NCBI GenBank assembly: GCA_038503035.1
Contig: JAVSML010001077.1
Location: 186,001 to 250,000 of the forward strand
Direction: 5' to 3'
Origin: Crocodylus rhombifer
Lineage: Eukaryota > Chordata > Crocodylia > Crocodylidae
Length of the DNA: 64,000 bases
The translations under genes and the position numbers were made by a program. Every line of letters begins with the position of its first letter. The first letter of the stretch is position 1. Below are positions 25,501-37,440 of the stretch, piece after piece. The notes under the pieces were generated by a model. The model saw only the letters and a list, made by a program, of their open reading frames with translations. It was not told the origin of the DNA and made no database searches.

Positions 25501-26527
25501 GAATTATATTAAGGTTGAACTGTGTACCCAAGGGACATCTGAAAAATCCACAGTGGCAAACAGTGTTTCTGAGAAGTGTGTTGAAGTTGGTGACTAAGAT
25601 GGATTGGTTCCCACATCCTTGTGTTTGCTCCAGAGGGACTGTCTGCTACTCTGGAGTAACACTGAGATATTTTTGGCAGTGTCTTTTATAGAGCTAACCT
25701 TACTTCTATATTTTCAGGGAGTGTATTATAGATTTAATTTAAAACAATTTCTGAAAAATAACTGTGTGTTTGTGATCTCCAAAAATCCCTGGGAAAAAAT
25801 GATTGTATGTGGTTCCAATATTTTTCGCTAACCTTATTATATAAGAGCAGAAAGCTACCTGAACTGTGTCGTCTTGGATAAAAATGTTGGTCCGGGTTTA
25901 CCCGTCATACCCAGATTGAGTGTTTGCAGTTCTGGTTTTGCAGCTTGATTAATAATGTTATAGATGAAATTTGGGTAATTTCTGACCAGCTGTGGGACCA
26001 GTCATGTGCTTGGCAAGTCCAGGTGCATGCCTGTTGCTTGTCAGTTCCAAAACCGTCCTCCACTGTCCTTTAGTGGATGGATGCAAATACATACAGATCT
26101 GCTTGCACTACTGAAATAATTCTGAAATGTTATATGGGTTAGATCATTAATTCCAGATGCTTTAATATTAATAGTTTTGCTCCAATTATATGGAGAGGCA
26201 ACTTTTCCTTTCATATCAAGAAAACATATGCTCAGACTTCCTTGGTTTTAGTAGTAGCAATTCTAAAATATGAATAGCTTCATTAAATTGAAATCAGCAA
26301 AATATTAGCAAGCTGTCTTCTCTGTTTTAAAAGTTTGGCATATAACCTTGATCTCCAGACCTGGCAGCCTGATGGTGTATTGAGAAGAGCTACTTTGAGG
26401 AGTAGATCATGTCGCTCTCAGAGCACTCCATAGAGCCAGGAAACCTGGTTATGTTCCTGGTTCTGCTGTGTGAAACTCAGCAAGTCTTTGTTTGCTGTAC
26501 CTCCCCTTCTCTCTTGTCTTTTTAGAC

Positions 26528-26916
26528 CAGTGGTGCCCAACCTTCTGGCTCCGTGGGCCAGATGAGTGGTGCAGGGTCAATCCATAGGCCCAATCCCATG
26601 CACCCAAATCTGGCTGCCTGCTAGTTTGATCCAGCTGTGTGCCAGCCCATGCTGGTCCAATTCAGCTGTGTGCTGGCCTGATCCCACTCTGGCCCAATCC
26701 CGCATGTCAGGATCCAGCGGTGTGCTGGTTTAGTCTGGTACACAGGACTGCAGGGGTTTACCACAGGTCTAGAAAGTTGGCAGAAAAGGAGCAGCAATTG
26801 ATGCTGCCCCTGCTTTCCCACTGCTAAATCTCCATACCCTTGGGGAGCCCCGTGGGTCAGATGTCATAGGTCTATGGTTCAGATCTGGCCTGCTGGCCAG
26901 AGGTTAAACATCCCTG
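26528..26916. mobile_element. hAT-type MITE with target duplication
   Basis: The element starts CAGTGGTGCCCAACCTTCTG and ends CCAGAGGTTAAACATCCCTG, a typical hAT terminal pair. It is flanked by TTTTAGAC (26520-26527) and ATTTAGAC (26917-26924), identical at 7 of 8 bases. The interior is rich in repeated 'ccaat/cagctgtgtgct' phrases (for example CAGCTGTGTGCCAGCCC and CAGCTGTGTGCTGGCCTGAT), a small internal duplication. No transposase. Confidence 0.75.
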
Positions 26917-27561
26917 ATTTAGACTGGACATTTTGAAGGGTTGGGCCTGTATCTTACCACGTGTTTGTACAGGGTGTAACATTATGGATCCCCAGTAATA
27001 GTTGGGGCTGCCGTTGTTTGCTTGCTTATCTTTTTTAAAGAAAGAAGAATGGGCAGATCACCTGCTGGCTAGAGGTACATGTTGGTAGGAGACAGGTGTC
27101 TTTTCCATTATTAGTATGATACCTCCCAGGGCAGAGCAGTTTGAATGCAACTGTTTGCCTTGGACTTTTTTGGAGATCTGAACAAGTAGCAGTTACTCGA
27201 GCAAATTTCCACAAAGTTACAGGGGGTTTTGTTCACGTATTTCAGTTCTGTGCTTCATGCAAGAGAGAGAGAGACCAGAAAAACACCATAGCATGATGAG
27301 GCAACTTGTTAGCGGTGTGGCATAGAAAGAGTTTGTATACTCATTCCTACTGCATGTTAAAAAGCAGCTATTACATATGTCACCGCCACATTTGGGAAAG
27401 GGGGTTTTGAAGAAGAACTAAGAATGGTGAGTCATTAGGTTTTAGATCTCTTGGCTCCTGTATTTTGTGAAATCTGCAAAATTGACGTGAATGAATTTTA
27501 AGTGAAGGTGGACAGAAGGGCCTCAAGGACTGTGTTGTAGAGTTACAGATAACTTTTATAA

Positions 27562-28454
27562 TAGGAGTGCACTGATACAGATTTTTGGGGCTGATATTGA
27601 TAGCCGATTTTTAAGGAGGCATATCAGCCGATACCAATCCAATTTCTGCATGCAGCTGGTAAGTCTGGTGGGCTGGAAGGGGGGGGGGGAGGAAAGGGTA
27701 TTGATGAGGGGTGCAGATCAAGGCCCCTGTGGCGAGGGAGGACTGGGGCTGGGGCAAGCGCTACCCAGCCAGGGCGGGGTAGGATGGAGCCATGGCTCAT
27801 CCAAGGGTGGGGGGAGCTACTCCTGCTGCCGCATGTTGCTGGTCTGGGAGCTGCTGATCTGATGCTTGCCTGCTGGGCTGGTGGCTCCTGCTGTTGCTCC
27901 CATGGCTCATCCAGGAGGGCGTGGAGAGGGCAGAGGCATGTGTCCCCAGATCATTGTGGAGTGGGCCAGGAAGAGCCCTGTGCGGCCCCAGCCCACCCTG
28001 CCCTGTGCAGATCCAGGGGCATGCCCCCCACCTTATCTTCCTGGATGAGCTGTGGGAGCTGCCTAATGAGCACTGGACCAGTGGCACACAGTGGCAGAAG
28101 CCTTCCATCCCTGCACGCCCCCCCACCCCGAATGAGCCAGGGCTCGGTCCCGTGCCTGCCCCGCCTCAGCAAGGCAGCGCTTGCCCCAGCCCCACACCCT
28201 CCTCACTGTGGGGGCCTTGATCTGCCCTGCCATGGCCCTTTCCTCCCCCCTCCCTTCCACCACACCGAACTTACCAGCTGTATGCAGTTCTCCAAGTTGA
28301 CAGGCTGTGCACATGCTGCACTGTGGCTGTGCTCACGCACGTACGCGCATTTATCGGCCAAATTATTAGCCACATCAGGCTGATTTCTGATAACGATCAA
28401 TTTTCTTTATGTTGGTGCCAATTCGATATTGGACCGATGTAGCCGTGCCCCTCT
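27562..28454. mobile_element. Foldback DNA transposon, second copy
   Basis: It begins TAGGAGTGCACTGATACAGA and ends ATTGGACCGATGTAGCCGTG CCCCTC, the inverted counterpart. It belongs to the same family as 10153-11195, with the same 'gctgat(a/t)...gccgat' edges, the same GC-rich arms carrying 'gcagatcaaggccccc(a/t)' near 27714, and an inverted 'gggggccttgatctgccctg' near 28210. The flanks TTTTATA and TTTTGTA suggest a worn target duplication. The open frames inside are GC-rich palindrome by-products. Confidence 0.7.
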
Positions 28455-28689
28455 GTTTTGTACTTGTCCACGAAGTCAGCCACCATTTGTAGAAAATTAT
28501 GGACTTGCTTATGTCATTTTTGGGGAATATCTGCAGAAGTTCTTGTTGGACACTAATATTTAAAAATGATTTGGGGAACAGAGTGCCTGCATGATTTAAT
28601 AATGACATTTAGGCTGCTTACAGATGTGGAGGGAAAAAAACAAATGGTGCTTTACTTTAAGCTCAGCGCACCCCTTGCACCAAGTGCAG

Positions 28690-28910
28690 CATATGCCCAG
28701 AAGAAGCATTGTGTTAGTTGGACCAGGCTCGCCCAACGTTGTTATAGATGGGTGCTTCAGTGGGGCTTTTTGGTACTTTTATCTAATAGCTGATTGAATC
28801 AACTTCAGATAAAAGCACCAAAAAGCCCTCCTGAAGTGCCTGATCTCTACAGATGCTGTGGAGCTGCGTCGAACTGACACACTGCCTCTTCTGGTACACA
28901 CACATGCTCC
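28690..28910. repeat. Inverted-repeat (hairpin) element
   Basis: The core arms GGTGCTTCAGTGGGGCTTTT TGGTACTTTTATCT (28751-28784) and AGATAAAAGCACCAAAAAGC CCTCCTGAAGTGCC (28807-28840) are reverse complements with a few mismatches and a 22-bp loop. Weaker pairing extends outward (left CCCAGAAGAAGCATTGTGTT, right ACACACTGCCTCTTCTGG). It is likely a foldback miniature transposon. The family is not recognised. Confidence 0.65.
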
Positions 28911-29159
28911 GCCCCTGCCTATACACACATGCATGCGCACACTGCCCCTGCCTACACCCCCTGCCCCCAGTACTAGTGGGGCCTTGTGCTCCCTGGTCCC
29001 GCGATGGAGCTGGGAGCCACATGGTGCTAGAGCAGGGAAATGTCTGGGGGTGGGCGGGGCTGGGCTCATCCCGCCTGCTGCTGGCTCCCCCTGGGTCCTA
29101 CTGCCCCTGGCTCATGTCATTTTTACAGACAGTCAGGAGCAGATAAATATTTTCTAAAT

Positions 29160-29245
29160 TTTTTATGGGTTTCGCGGGCCGGAGAGAATGGCTTGGCAGG
29201 CCGGATCCAGCCCGTGGGCCATATTTTGCCTGCCCCTGCGGTAAA
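29160..29245. mobile_element. hAT-type element end
   Basis: GGCCGGATCCAGCCCGTGGG CCATATTTTGCCTGCCCCTG is a common hAT non-autonomous terminus, near-identical in wording to the element end at 1838-1855. The matching left end was not located. Confidence 0.5.
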
Positions 29246-32200
29246 CCATTGCTTTTTTTCACATCTGTCAGTGCCCTTAGACATCTAGCTTTAGGATAAT
29301 AGTTTAAGTATGGCCTCTATCAGCAGAGATCAGAGGTCTTGGATAGAGGTCTATGTACAAAGAGACTGAAGATCTTAGTTCACAGCAGAAAGGCTGTTAG
29401 GTTTTCATTTAGGGAAATTCAGGTTAAAGCCACTTTCCTAGTTCCTGTTATCCTAGAAGTGACTGCCATGCAATCATTCTTATCTAATCACGTAGGAGGT
29501 TAGATGGCATTACATTTCCACTGAAAATTTGGTTTTCTAAACAATGTCTTTTCACTTCATTGGAGAGAACTCATTGGTTTTTCACCTTTTCCAGAAATGA
29601 ACATTATATCCAAGCTGGATGAATGTAAGATTTTTACCTAAAAGGTTTTCAGCAAATTGAAAAGCAGTCAACATCCTCTCTACCTTTTGTGTGATTCAAC
29701 AGACTGCCTCATATTTCTTAAAGCTGGGGGAAATCAAGGTCTGAATTGGATGAGAGGAAAAACAAGTTTTAAGCTGCTACATATGAAGGATCTTTTTGTC
29801 TCTATCTTTGTCTGTCTGTGTCTAGCTACCTACTTACAGTAAGCCCTTTTATGTGGTATTAGAGCATTTTCCCTTAAGTTAGAGTGAGTCTGTTGTACAG
29901 ATATGTTGCACATTGGCTACATGGAGGACCTTTGCACCATTAAAATACTACAGGTATTTTTTGGCTTTTGGCAAACATTAACTTTGTCCCAACAGCTGGA
30001 AAAATCTGTTTTGTTATTCAGAACAGTCTTTGGTCATCTCTCCTTGTTCATACAGTAACTTTTATCCCGAATGTAAACTTGTGTGAGCGAGACCCATCAT
30101 GCCATAAAGAAAGCAAACCCCTTTTCTTAAGGTGCCCTAAGGTCACATGCCTAGTGTTCCCTGGGATGGGCTGATATCAGACCTGAGTGGCTGTTTACCA
30201 GGCTGCTTTTCTGATCTATGTAGAAGTTATTTTCTGGGCACTGAAGCAGTGTTGAGACTTTAAATAATTCATTTGCAGAGGTAGTCTCAGTCAAATTTAG
30301 CCTGAAATATAAACGTAAGAAAGACATGAACATCAACACTCTGGACTCTATCTACTCTGCTGAGTATCAAGCCTTTTTTTTTTTTTTTTTTTTTACATGG
30401 TGATAAACAGCTCAGAAAATAAATTGGAAAAGCTGTCTGGGTTTAACAAGATGGCTGTTTTGTGCCTCCTGCTCACTTGTTTTTTTTGATTTTCTCAACA
30501 CATCAAAGAGGAGTGAATAGGTTTCTCCTCAGAGGATTACATTATTCCAAAAGCCTGGAAGGACCCATGATGGTTACGGACAGCTACTAGAAGATGTTGT
30601 AAAGAAAGAAGGGGAAAATGGAACGTTTTCTTGCCATATTTGTTATTTGGGTGTGGGAGATTCTGCCCTATATCTATAAAAGGAACGTATCAATCAGCAG
30701 CATCTGCCATGGTGTGGGGAAAGCCCCATATCTTGTCTTTAGTGCCTGATAAAGAAAGGCAGGGATTGTTTCATGTCAGGAAACATAAACCCACATGGCA
30801 GGATTCTTGATAGTGTCACAAGTCCCAACTGGAACGGAGGAACCACTAAAAGTTCAAAACATGCAGCGTGGCTCCTTTACTGTGCATTGAACTGAAAAAC
30901 ACCATCCCGTCGTGCCAGACTTCCTTCCCATGTCCTTGTTATGACAAGGTATTTAACAGAATTTGCAGATTTATGGGAATTGAGAGGGCTGTGCCTGTGA
31001 GTGCATCTGCTGTGGCCTTGACCTTATGATCCTGGGGCTGTTAGCCATGTGCCTTAGTGCCTGTGCCACCCCAGCCTGCATCCCAGAGTGGTATAGGTGA
31101 ATACAAAGGGAGAGATTGTATAAGATTTATATCCTTTCAGGCTACATATTTGCAATTATTATAGATGTCCAGTGGGCCAGCACACTTAAAATCTTCAGAT
31201 ATTATAATTATTAGTAGTCTAATCCTTATTCCTGCTTAGTTATTCTGCAGCAGTGATGGCCAGATCTTTTGGACCAGAAGACCACTGTCAGCCCTCCAGA
31301 TTCCTTTGCAGGGCACTATGCACACTTATCACCAGACTTTTTAATTGAATAGGGAGTGGTGTGGTCTATAGGTTGCTCACTGTGACCTCTGAGATCATTA
31401 AGAGTCTGCAGACCTTGGTTTGGGAACCAGTATTGTATAGTATTCTCTGTTGCACCTTCCCACACCTTCCTGTCTCTGATGTAACCCAGATGGCAGAAGC
31501 TGCAGAGCTCTGTGGAGCAGCTGGGGATCTACTTATGCCTGGTGAATCCCTGCGGGGACAGATCAAACAAGTTTCCAGCTGTTTTGTGCCACCAGAATGG
31601 AGTGAGGCAGCCAGAGCAGGGGTAAGGACTGAGCCAGTGCGTTCTGCTCTTGGCATACGATGTAGAAAAGACAAGTGATGGCTTTTATGATGTAGGCTAC
31701 AAGCAAAGGGACCTATTTCATAGATCTTAATTGAGTCAGTGGGAGTCTTTCCCTGATTAAGGACCACAATATTTGGTTCAAAGTAATTTGCTTCAAAGGG
31801 CAGGGGAAATGCTTCCAAACTCATCTTACAAGGAGTTCTCGTTTAACTCATAGGAGCGTGTTGTCTTACCTGATGGGGGAAGTTAGGCCAGAGCACACAA
31901 ACCCTTGCTTATGTGCATAATTATAATAAGTGACAGTCCAGTTAACTTCCTTGGGACTCTAGTTGAGTGAAGATTTCCAGGTTTGGTTCCTTGCATTGAG
32001 TCTGGCAGTTTCCTCCATAGCCTTTCTGGCTTGAAACAAGTTTATTGCAATCTTGGAAACAGATATAAAATGTAAGAACCAGGATGTCAGACCAGGCTCC
32101 CAGACTGATGCTGGTGAGCTCACAGGTTAACTTGCCTACACTTCACCTCTGATCCTCTACCCTGAACTATTGGCCTTCAGCCACCTACTGTGTGAATATG

Positions 32201-34075
32201 AAGCTTTGTGGATGTGCTAAGGCATTTGCCAGAACTGAATTATTTTTGGCTCCAAGAGCCTATCAGGAAATACCGCAGATTCTTTTTTTTTTTGAACGAA
32301 ACTGTCCTGGTGATTCCAACTAAAAATGTTGTCTTGGTTCTGATTTTCTTTTTTAAATAAACAGTTCTCTTAATGGCAGTGTGCCAGGGCATACTGGGAC
32401 CAGTATCATCCAGGACTCTGCAGCTACGTGGAAGGATATATCAGTAAAAGCAATCCCTATTCTTCCAAACCCTCCCCTCCCCCATGAAATGCTGCTGCAC
32501 CTTTTTAAGCAGAAGAGCCCAGAATCCTGCTGCTAGTTACTCTGATTACATTTCTCTTTCCAGTTGCTGGCATGAGAAGTTTAACCAGATCCTCTGGAGA
32601 ACTATATACTCTAGTCCACTATAGGCTGTGGAAGTATCCCAGTGCATATGTTACATACAACATCTTTGGAAGATGAAAGCATTAAGGTATATAATCCGGT
32701 GTTGGCTCCAAGACCTAGAGATGTTTGATTCCTATAGGCCCCGGTTGTTTCATCTGCCATTTTTAAAAATCGAACGGATTGTAGACATTTTAAATATCTT
32801 CTTGGCATACATTTTCTTCTTGGAGTTACTCATGAACCCCAGGCCTTGTGAATAGAGTTGTTTGGCTGCTTGTGATAGAGCTGACAGTAATGGCATAACC
32901 AGGTCTGAAGTCTGACAGCAGTCACCATAGTACCTAGACATGGATAGACTAAGGGTCGTGCAGCCTCATGGAGTCACTGTAATTGCTGGCACTACTGCTA
33001 TTCCACCACAGCCTGTGATTTCATCACTTTCCCCTTATGTCTCCAGAGTCTTTTCTAACCTCTTAAAATCTTCTCTAGCACATAGAAATGATAAAGTGTA
33101 TAGAATCTATTAGCGTAAACTCATAAGAAGATTGGGCATCTGGTCTGAATGGCCAACCAGATACCATTTTAATAAACAGGTACATCCCTAAGAAAATGGA
33201 AATCATCCCTTTAAATTGCAGAATGCTTTTTTTTTTTTTTAAGGTCTAGTGTGCTGCAAAAGAATTCCCCCATGAATAAAGCTGGCAGTAATAACAATAT
33301 CAGCATCCACTGAAGGCTGCTGGCAGAATTATCTTTCCACTGACTTTCCTAAGCTGATTTATTTATGGGCACTGGACAAGAGTAATTTAGACTGGAATGT
33401 AGGTAAAGGGAAGATGACTGACTAACGCCCTCGCTGTAATAAAATTAAGTATTTGCATAAGAGAAACACTCTACTGAGTGAGTTATCCTTTCAGTCTAGC
33501 CTATTAAAGGGTTACATTTTAGATATGAAAAAAAAGCTGTCACTTTAGCTGGGCAGAACATCCTAGATATGCAGATGATTAATCCTGGATGGTAGCTGAG
33601 CATGTACTATGAACATGCCTGGTCCTCGAGCATGTTGGGGCTCACCCTGTGTTCCCTCTGAAGCATTGGAGGCTCACCTAGAGACCCTGGGCTCTTGTGT
33701 TTCTTGTATTGACCCTAAATTTCAGCTTTTGTTTCAGGGCTGGTGCCTACTACCAGGCTCTTTAGTTGAAACTGGATTTTGAAATGCTTTGCTTCCACTT
33801 TATCCCCCACAAGCACATTTTCAGATGAAGGAAAGAGCCTCTTCTTCCAGTGAACCCCAAGAGTTTCAGTACAGCAGGAACCTTCACAGAGAAGTGGCTT
33901 AGAGACCTACGGTTGCATCCACTTTGCTTCTAGGTTTTTGATTATGTTTCTTTAATAAAGGGAACTGGACTCTTTGGAGAATTTGGGGAGCTTGATTGCT
34001 GTTGGGGTGCTGATTATCCATCACACCTTAAATCCCTCTGTGAACATAGCACCTCACAATAGCTGGGCCTCCTTC
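29246..34075. other. Plain intronic stretch, nothing recognised
   Basis: AT-rich intronic DNA with a T21 run (30374-30394) and further T runs near 32282 and 33228. A pair of overlapping frames at 31361-31824 (105 codons + and 152 codons -) has no recognisable domain. No mobile element was identified with confidence. Confidence 0.5.
30374..30394 (+). repeat. Poly(T) run, 21 bases
   Basis: Twenty-one consecutive T. It could be the poly(A) tail of a minus-strand retro-insertion or simple slippage. No retrocopy is recognised beside it. Confidence 0.8.
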
Positions 34076-34870
34076 TCAGTCCTGATGCAGGTTGGCAACT
34101 CCTGCTGCTAGGAAATGACTCCCTTTCCCGTGCCAAAATGTTCTCTGTGGACTGTAAGCAATGCATGCAGTCCTAGGCTCAGGCCGGATGGCTTGGGCTT
34201 GGTGTTCGCTGGGACAGGATATGCCCCTTTTAGCGACATCCAGTCTTCCAGTTCTCTGTGCTGCTGCAATGTCTTCATAAACCTCCTCCAGGGTCCCAGC
34301 CACACCTGCCCTATAGCTGATAGCTTCTTGCAGCTCCTCAGGTCCCTGGTCACTCCTCAGGTGCACTCATTTTCATATTTTGACCCTTTGAGCCTCATGT
34401 CACTCCTGTCCTGTCTTTTGTTGTCCCAAGTATTTTGTTGTAGCATTCACCCATTAGTCCCCATGCAATAGGGGCTACGAGTTAGCCAGGTGGGCCTTGG
34501 GGCCCACAGTATGTAAATGTTACAAATGGACAGGTCCCCGGCCAGTTGGGTTCCTCTCTGTTACCTCCCAGATTAGCACATACGTGGTCTGTTCTCCCTG
34601 GGACTCGGACCCAGACTGGCCCCGCTCTGGCTCAGGAGCCAGGCTTTTAATGAGCCGGAGCTGTGCTTCCCTGGTCACATGGCTCAGCCCCCAGCCCACT
34701 CTCAGGTGTTGCACCTTAAGCCCTGAGTTGCAACCACTGCCTTCTCCCCTGCTGCTCTTTAACCCCTCACGGGTGTCCCTGGCTGCATGTTGTGCTGCAG
34801 CTGGCCTTTGTCCTAACTGCAGCCCTCTGGCGCCAGTAGCAAGGAATAGGGGTCCCTGCTACACTCCCCT
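34076..34870 (-). mobile_element. Possible LTR retroelement remnant
   Basis: On the minus strand the region starts with a segment containing CTTGCTACTGGCGCCAGAGG (near 34839), runs through a TATA-like CATTAAAAGCCTGG (near 34643-34656), and then enters open but broken frames (96 and 81 codons, 34076-34366) that could be a gag-like leader. The composition is uniform and GC-richer than its flanks. Paired LTRs, target duplication and pol motifs were not found, so the class is a guess. Confidence 0.3.
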
Positions 34871-35534
34871 TCTGCAGCCTCAGCTGCCATTGTCTGTCTG
34901 AGCATAGGTACCCTAGGTAGGCCATCGTATAGTATAGGTTCTCCAGGGTCTTCTCCTCCCTGCTGCCTCTTGGTGAGATCCCTGCTCAGAGATGCGAGGC
35001 AGGCAGCTGACTCTCACTTTCCCAACTGCTGCATCTGAGCTGCTGCGGAGCAGCACCTTGTGAGCTGCCAGATGATGTTGGTGGGGAAGCTTTTCCAGGA
35101 AAGACCCAGCTCAGTGCCCAGACCAGTTGGATCCCATGCTGGGACGATCAGTGACTCGACTCTGTGGTACTTGTACGCTTCCCTGTGTATCTGCTGAGCT
35201 TGCAGGAGGTTCCTCACCTTTCCTGTCTGCAGAGAGCAGCCCATGCCAATTATGGACAGTGGCAGGGGGATAAAGGAAGCCATGTCTTCTGCAGCTGCCC
35301 TAGCAAGGCTGGGCCTGTAGTGAAAAGGGGGTATTTCAGATCCTGCTTACTACGTTAAAGTTAGTTGCAACTTCATGCTGCTGACTCCTCTCTCCTTCCA
35401 CCCAGAGAAGTTTGCAGATCTTTTTTATGTGGTCAATGAATTTCCTTTCCCAGCCATACAGCATGTCAGCCTATTGCAAACAATACCAGGACACGTTGAC
35501 TTCTGGACGAAGGGAATGTCAGTCAGTCATCGAG

Positions 35535-35735
35535 CCGTGAATGCTTGAGCTCAGGCCAAGGGACTTGAGTTCTGTTTCCAGCTCTGCCATAGGTGTGTCT
35601 GAGTAGGTCTCTTCACCTCTCTGAGCTTCTTTTATCCCATTTACAAAGCAGAAGCAACGAAGTCCCCCCACCCTTTGTTTATAATGTGTTTCAAGAGCTC
35701 CGAGCACCAAAGAAATATATAAGGGCAAATTAAAA
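35535..35735 (-). repeat. MIR/CORE-SINE fragment
   Basis: The + strand reads GAGTTCTGTTTCCAGCTCTG CCATAGG, then GGTCTCTTCACCTCTCTGAG CTTCTTTTATCCCATTTACA AAG, the reverse complement of the MIR body. Confidence 0.7.
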
Positions 35736-36222
35736 TTATTGGCATCGCTTATGAGTAGTGTTAGCTCCAGCATTGCCTTGCAAGAGATAGTCTTCTCTGT
35801 GTGCTTTGAGATAAGGTGATGATAAGTGTAGCTGGAAGAGAGAATAAGTTCAGGTTTCCACTGACTGCACTGTAAGTGGTTGGTCTCTCACCCACAAAGC
35901 CATCCTGCCATCACTTCCTTGTTGGGCTTTTTTGTGCTCGCCTCTTTTGAGCTATAAACAAGTACCATTTTTTTCAAGCTGTGTCAGAGATCGGTGACAC
36001 GTGGGAGGGAGGCAGGAACTCCAGTTCTGCTCTCTGTCATCTTTTCAGGGAATCCATCCAGATTAAATGGGAAGCTATAACAGGCCATTTTGCCATGCCC
36101 TGATCTGAGCCCTCAGAGTTTTCCTGTTTTAATATCACTTATGAACCTCTCCCTGAGATGAGTAATTTCTGTCCGCCACCTATCAGCTCACACCCACCCC
36201 TGTCAAGAATTCACTGCTTTAA

Positions 36223-36885
36223 ATGGAAAAAAATGTATTAACCTGCTCAGGCGGCAATACTACTGTAGTGTTCAATCAGCTGCCGTTAGTCTACCCGAAG
36301 CAGACACAGTCATCCATAAGCAGACCCGCAGAGCCAGCTGCTCCTCATAGCTTTGCTTCCACTGTGTCTCACAGATCTTCTAACCTCATACCTACTCTTG
36401 GACCACAGCATATGGGAGCATCAGCCTGCGTTCAGTACTCGTTGATTCAGGGTAAATCCCCTTCCTTGTTCTTCCTTGCAAACAACCACTTCCCCTTCCT
36501 TCCTTTCCTTTCAGGATCACTTTATCTCAGCTGTCTGGGGCTGCCTAGAAGAAGGATTCTTGTGGGTCTTGCAGGGGACTTAAAGGAGGCAGGTGGGAAT
36601 TGTCCTCAGGGGCTTGGGTCAGCTAGAGAGGCCGATCCCATTCCAAGCCCTGTAAACCAGGCGGCAAGGTTGTGTTTCATAGAGTCAGACAGTAGGGCCG
36701 CAAGGGACCTTGGAAGATCATCAGGTTCAGCCCCAACCTCCAGGACCCCAAGTCCTCAGAGCGGCTGTTCTGTTGTGCAGCTCGGTGACCTGGCCCAGTT
36801 TGCTGGCTCACTCCTTAGCTCCAGAACTGCTAAGGTTGGAAAAGCTGTTCTTTGGAAAGTGTGTGCCGTGGCACATAAGACATAA
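36223..36885 (+). other. Open frame of 220 codons, doubtful
   Basis: This frame opens immediately after an in-frame TAA and stays open for 663 bp. The first 75 or so codons are Ser/Pro-rich and look mildly protein-like (for example STVSHRSSNLIPTLGPQHMG). From about 36679 the frame runs through a CR1 3' fragment, so the full frame cannot be a conserved gene. A possible GGTAAATC donor-like site lies at about 36450. I know no homologue. Confidence 0.12.
36679..36740 (-). mobile_element. CR1 3'-end fragment
   Basis: TTCATAGAGTCAGACAGTAG GGCCGCAAGGGACCTTGGAA GATCATCAGG matches the CR1 3' UTR terminus in reverse orientation. Confidence 0.7.
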
Positions 36886-37239
36886 GGGATCTCTATTGTA
36901 AATAGTTTGCCATTTCAAAAAGAAGTTCCAGCTGCTCAGCGCCAAGGATCGGTGTACTCCGTATCACAGAGCATCAGGATCCTTCATTTATGCCTGACTC
37001 CCATACCTGGGGGAACCGCCTCCAAGGGTGCGAGGATAGTTTAGTACCCCGGCGTATACAGCCCTTAGTATCTTTCCTTAGACAACAATGCCGGTTGTGG
37101 GAAAGGTTTGTGACGTGGGCATGAGTCCCTGTAGCATATCATTTCACGTAAAGTACCAAGCAGTCCTCAGAACTTGTCTGCTGGTCAGCATTGACTCGAG
37201 GCTGGATTTGACGTAGTAGTCTATAGCTAAAAGCTCTGA

Positions 37240-37440
37240 AGCCCAGAAGGTGTAAGTTGGCCTGGAAACTTTTCCGTTTACACTGTGCAGAACTCTTCAG
37301 CAGAGAGCGTGGCACTCGGGTTGATATTTTCAGGGTGGCTCGAGTGCGTGAAATAACATCCAGTTACACGATGCAGTCGCATGAAAATATACACGTGCAT
37401 TTCTACACGCTGGGTTTGGAATCCCTTGGTCTGCATGGCA
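37240..37440. promoter_or_regulatory. Possible conserved noncoding element
   Basis: The stretch has more CpGs than nearby intron and little repeat character (for example GTGGCTCGAGTGCGTGAAAT, ACGATGCAGTCGCATGAAAA and CACGTGCATTTCTACACGC). It contains a CACGTG E-box at about 37393. Conservation is only guessed from composition. Confidence 0.25.

Noticed and set aside
27784..28383. 199-codon + frame, Cys/Pro/Gly-rich
   Set aside because: It is fully inside the second foldback copy, has no domain, and the opposite strand is equally open.
30374..30394. T21 as the tail of a processed pseudogene
   Set aside because: No retrocopy or target duplication could be recognised next to it.
31366..31824. 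152-codon minus-strand frame
   Set aside because: It has low-complexity composition, no homologue that I know and an overlapping frame on the other strand. No splice or promoter support.
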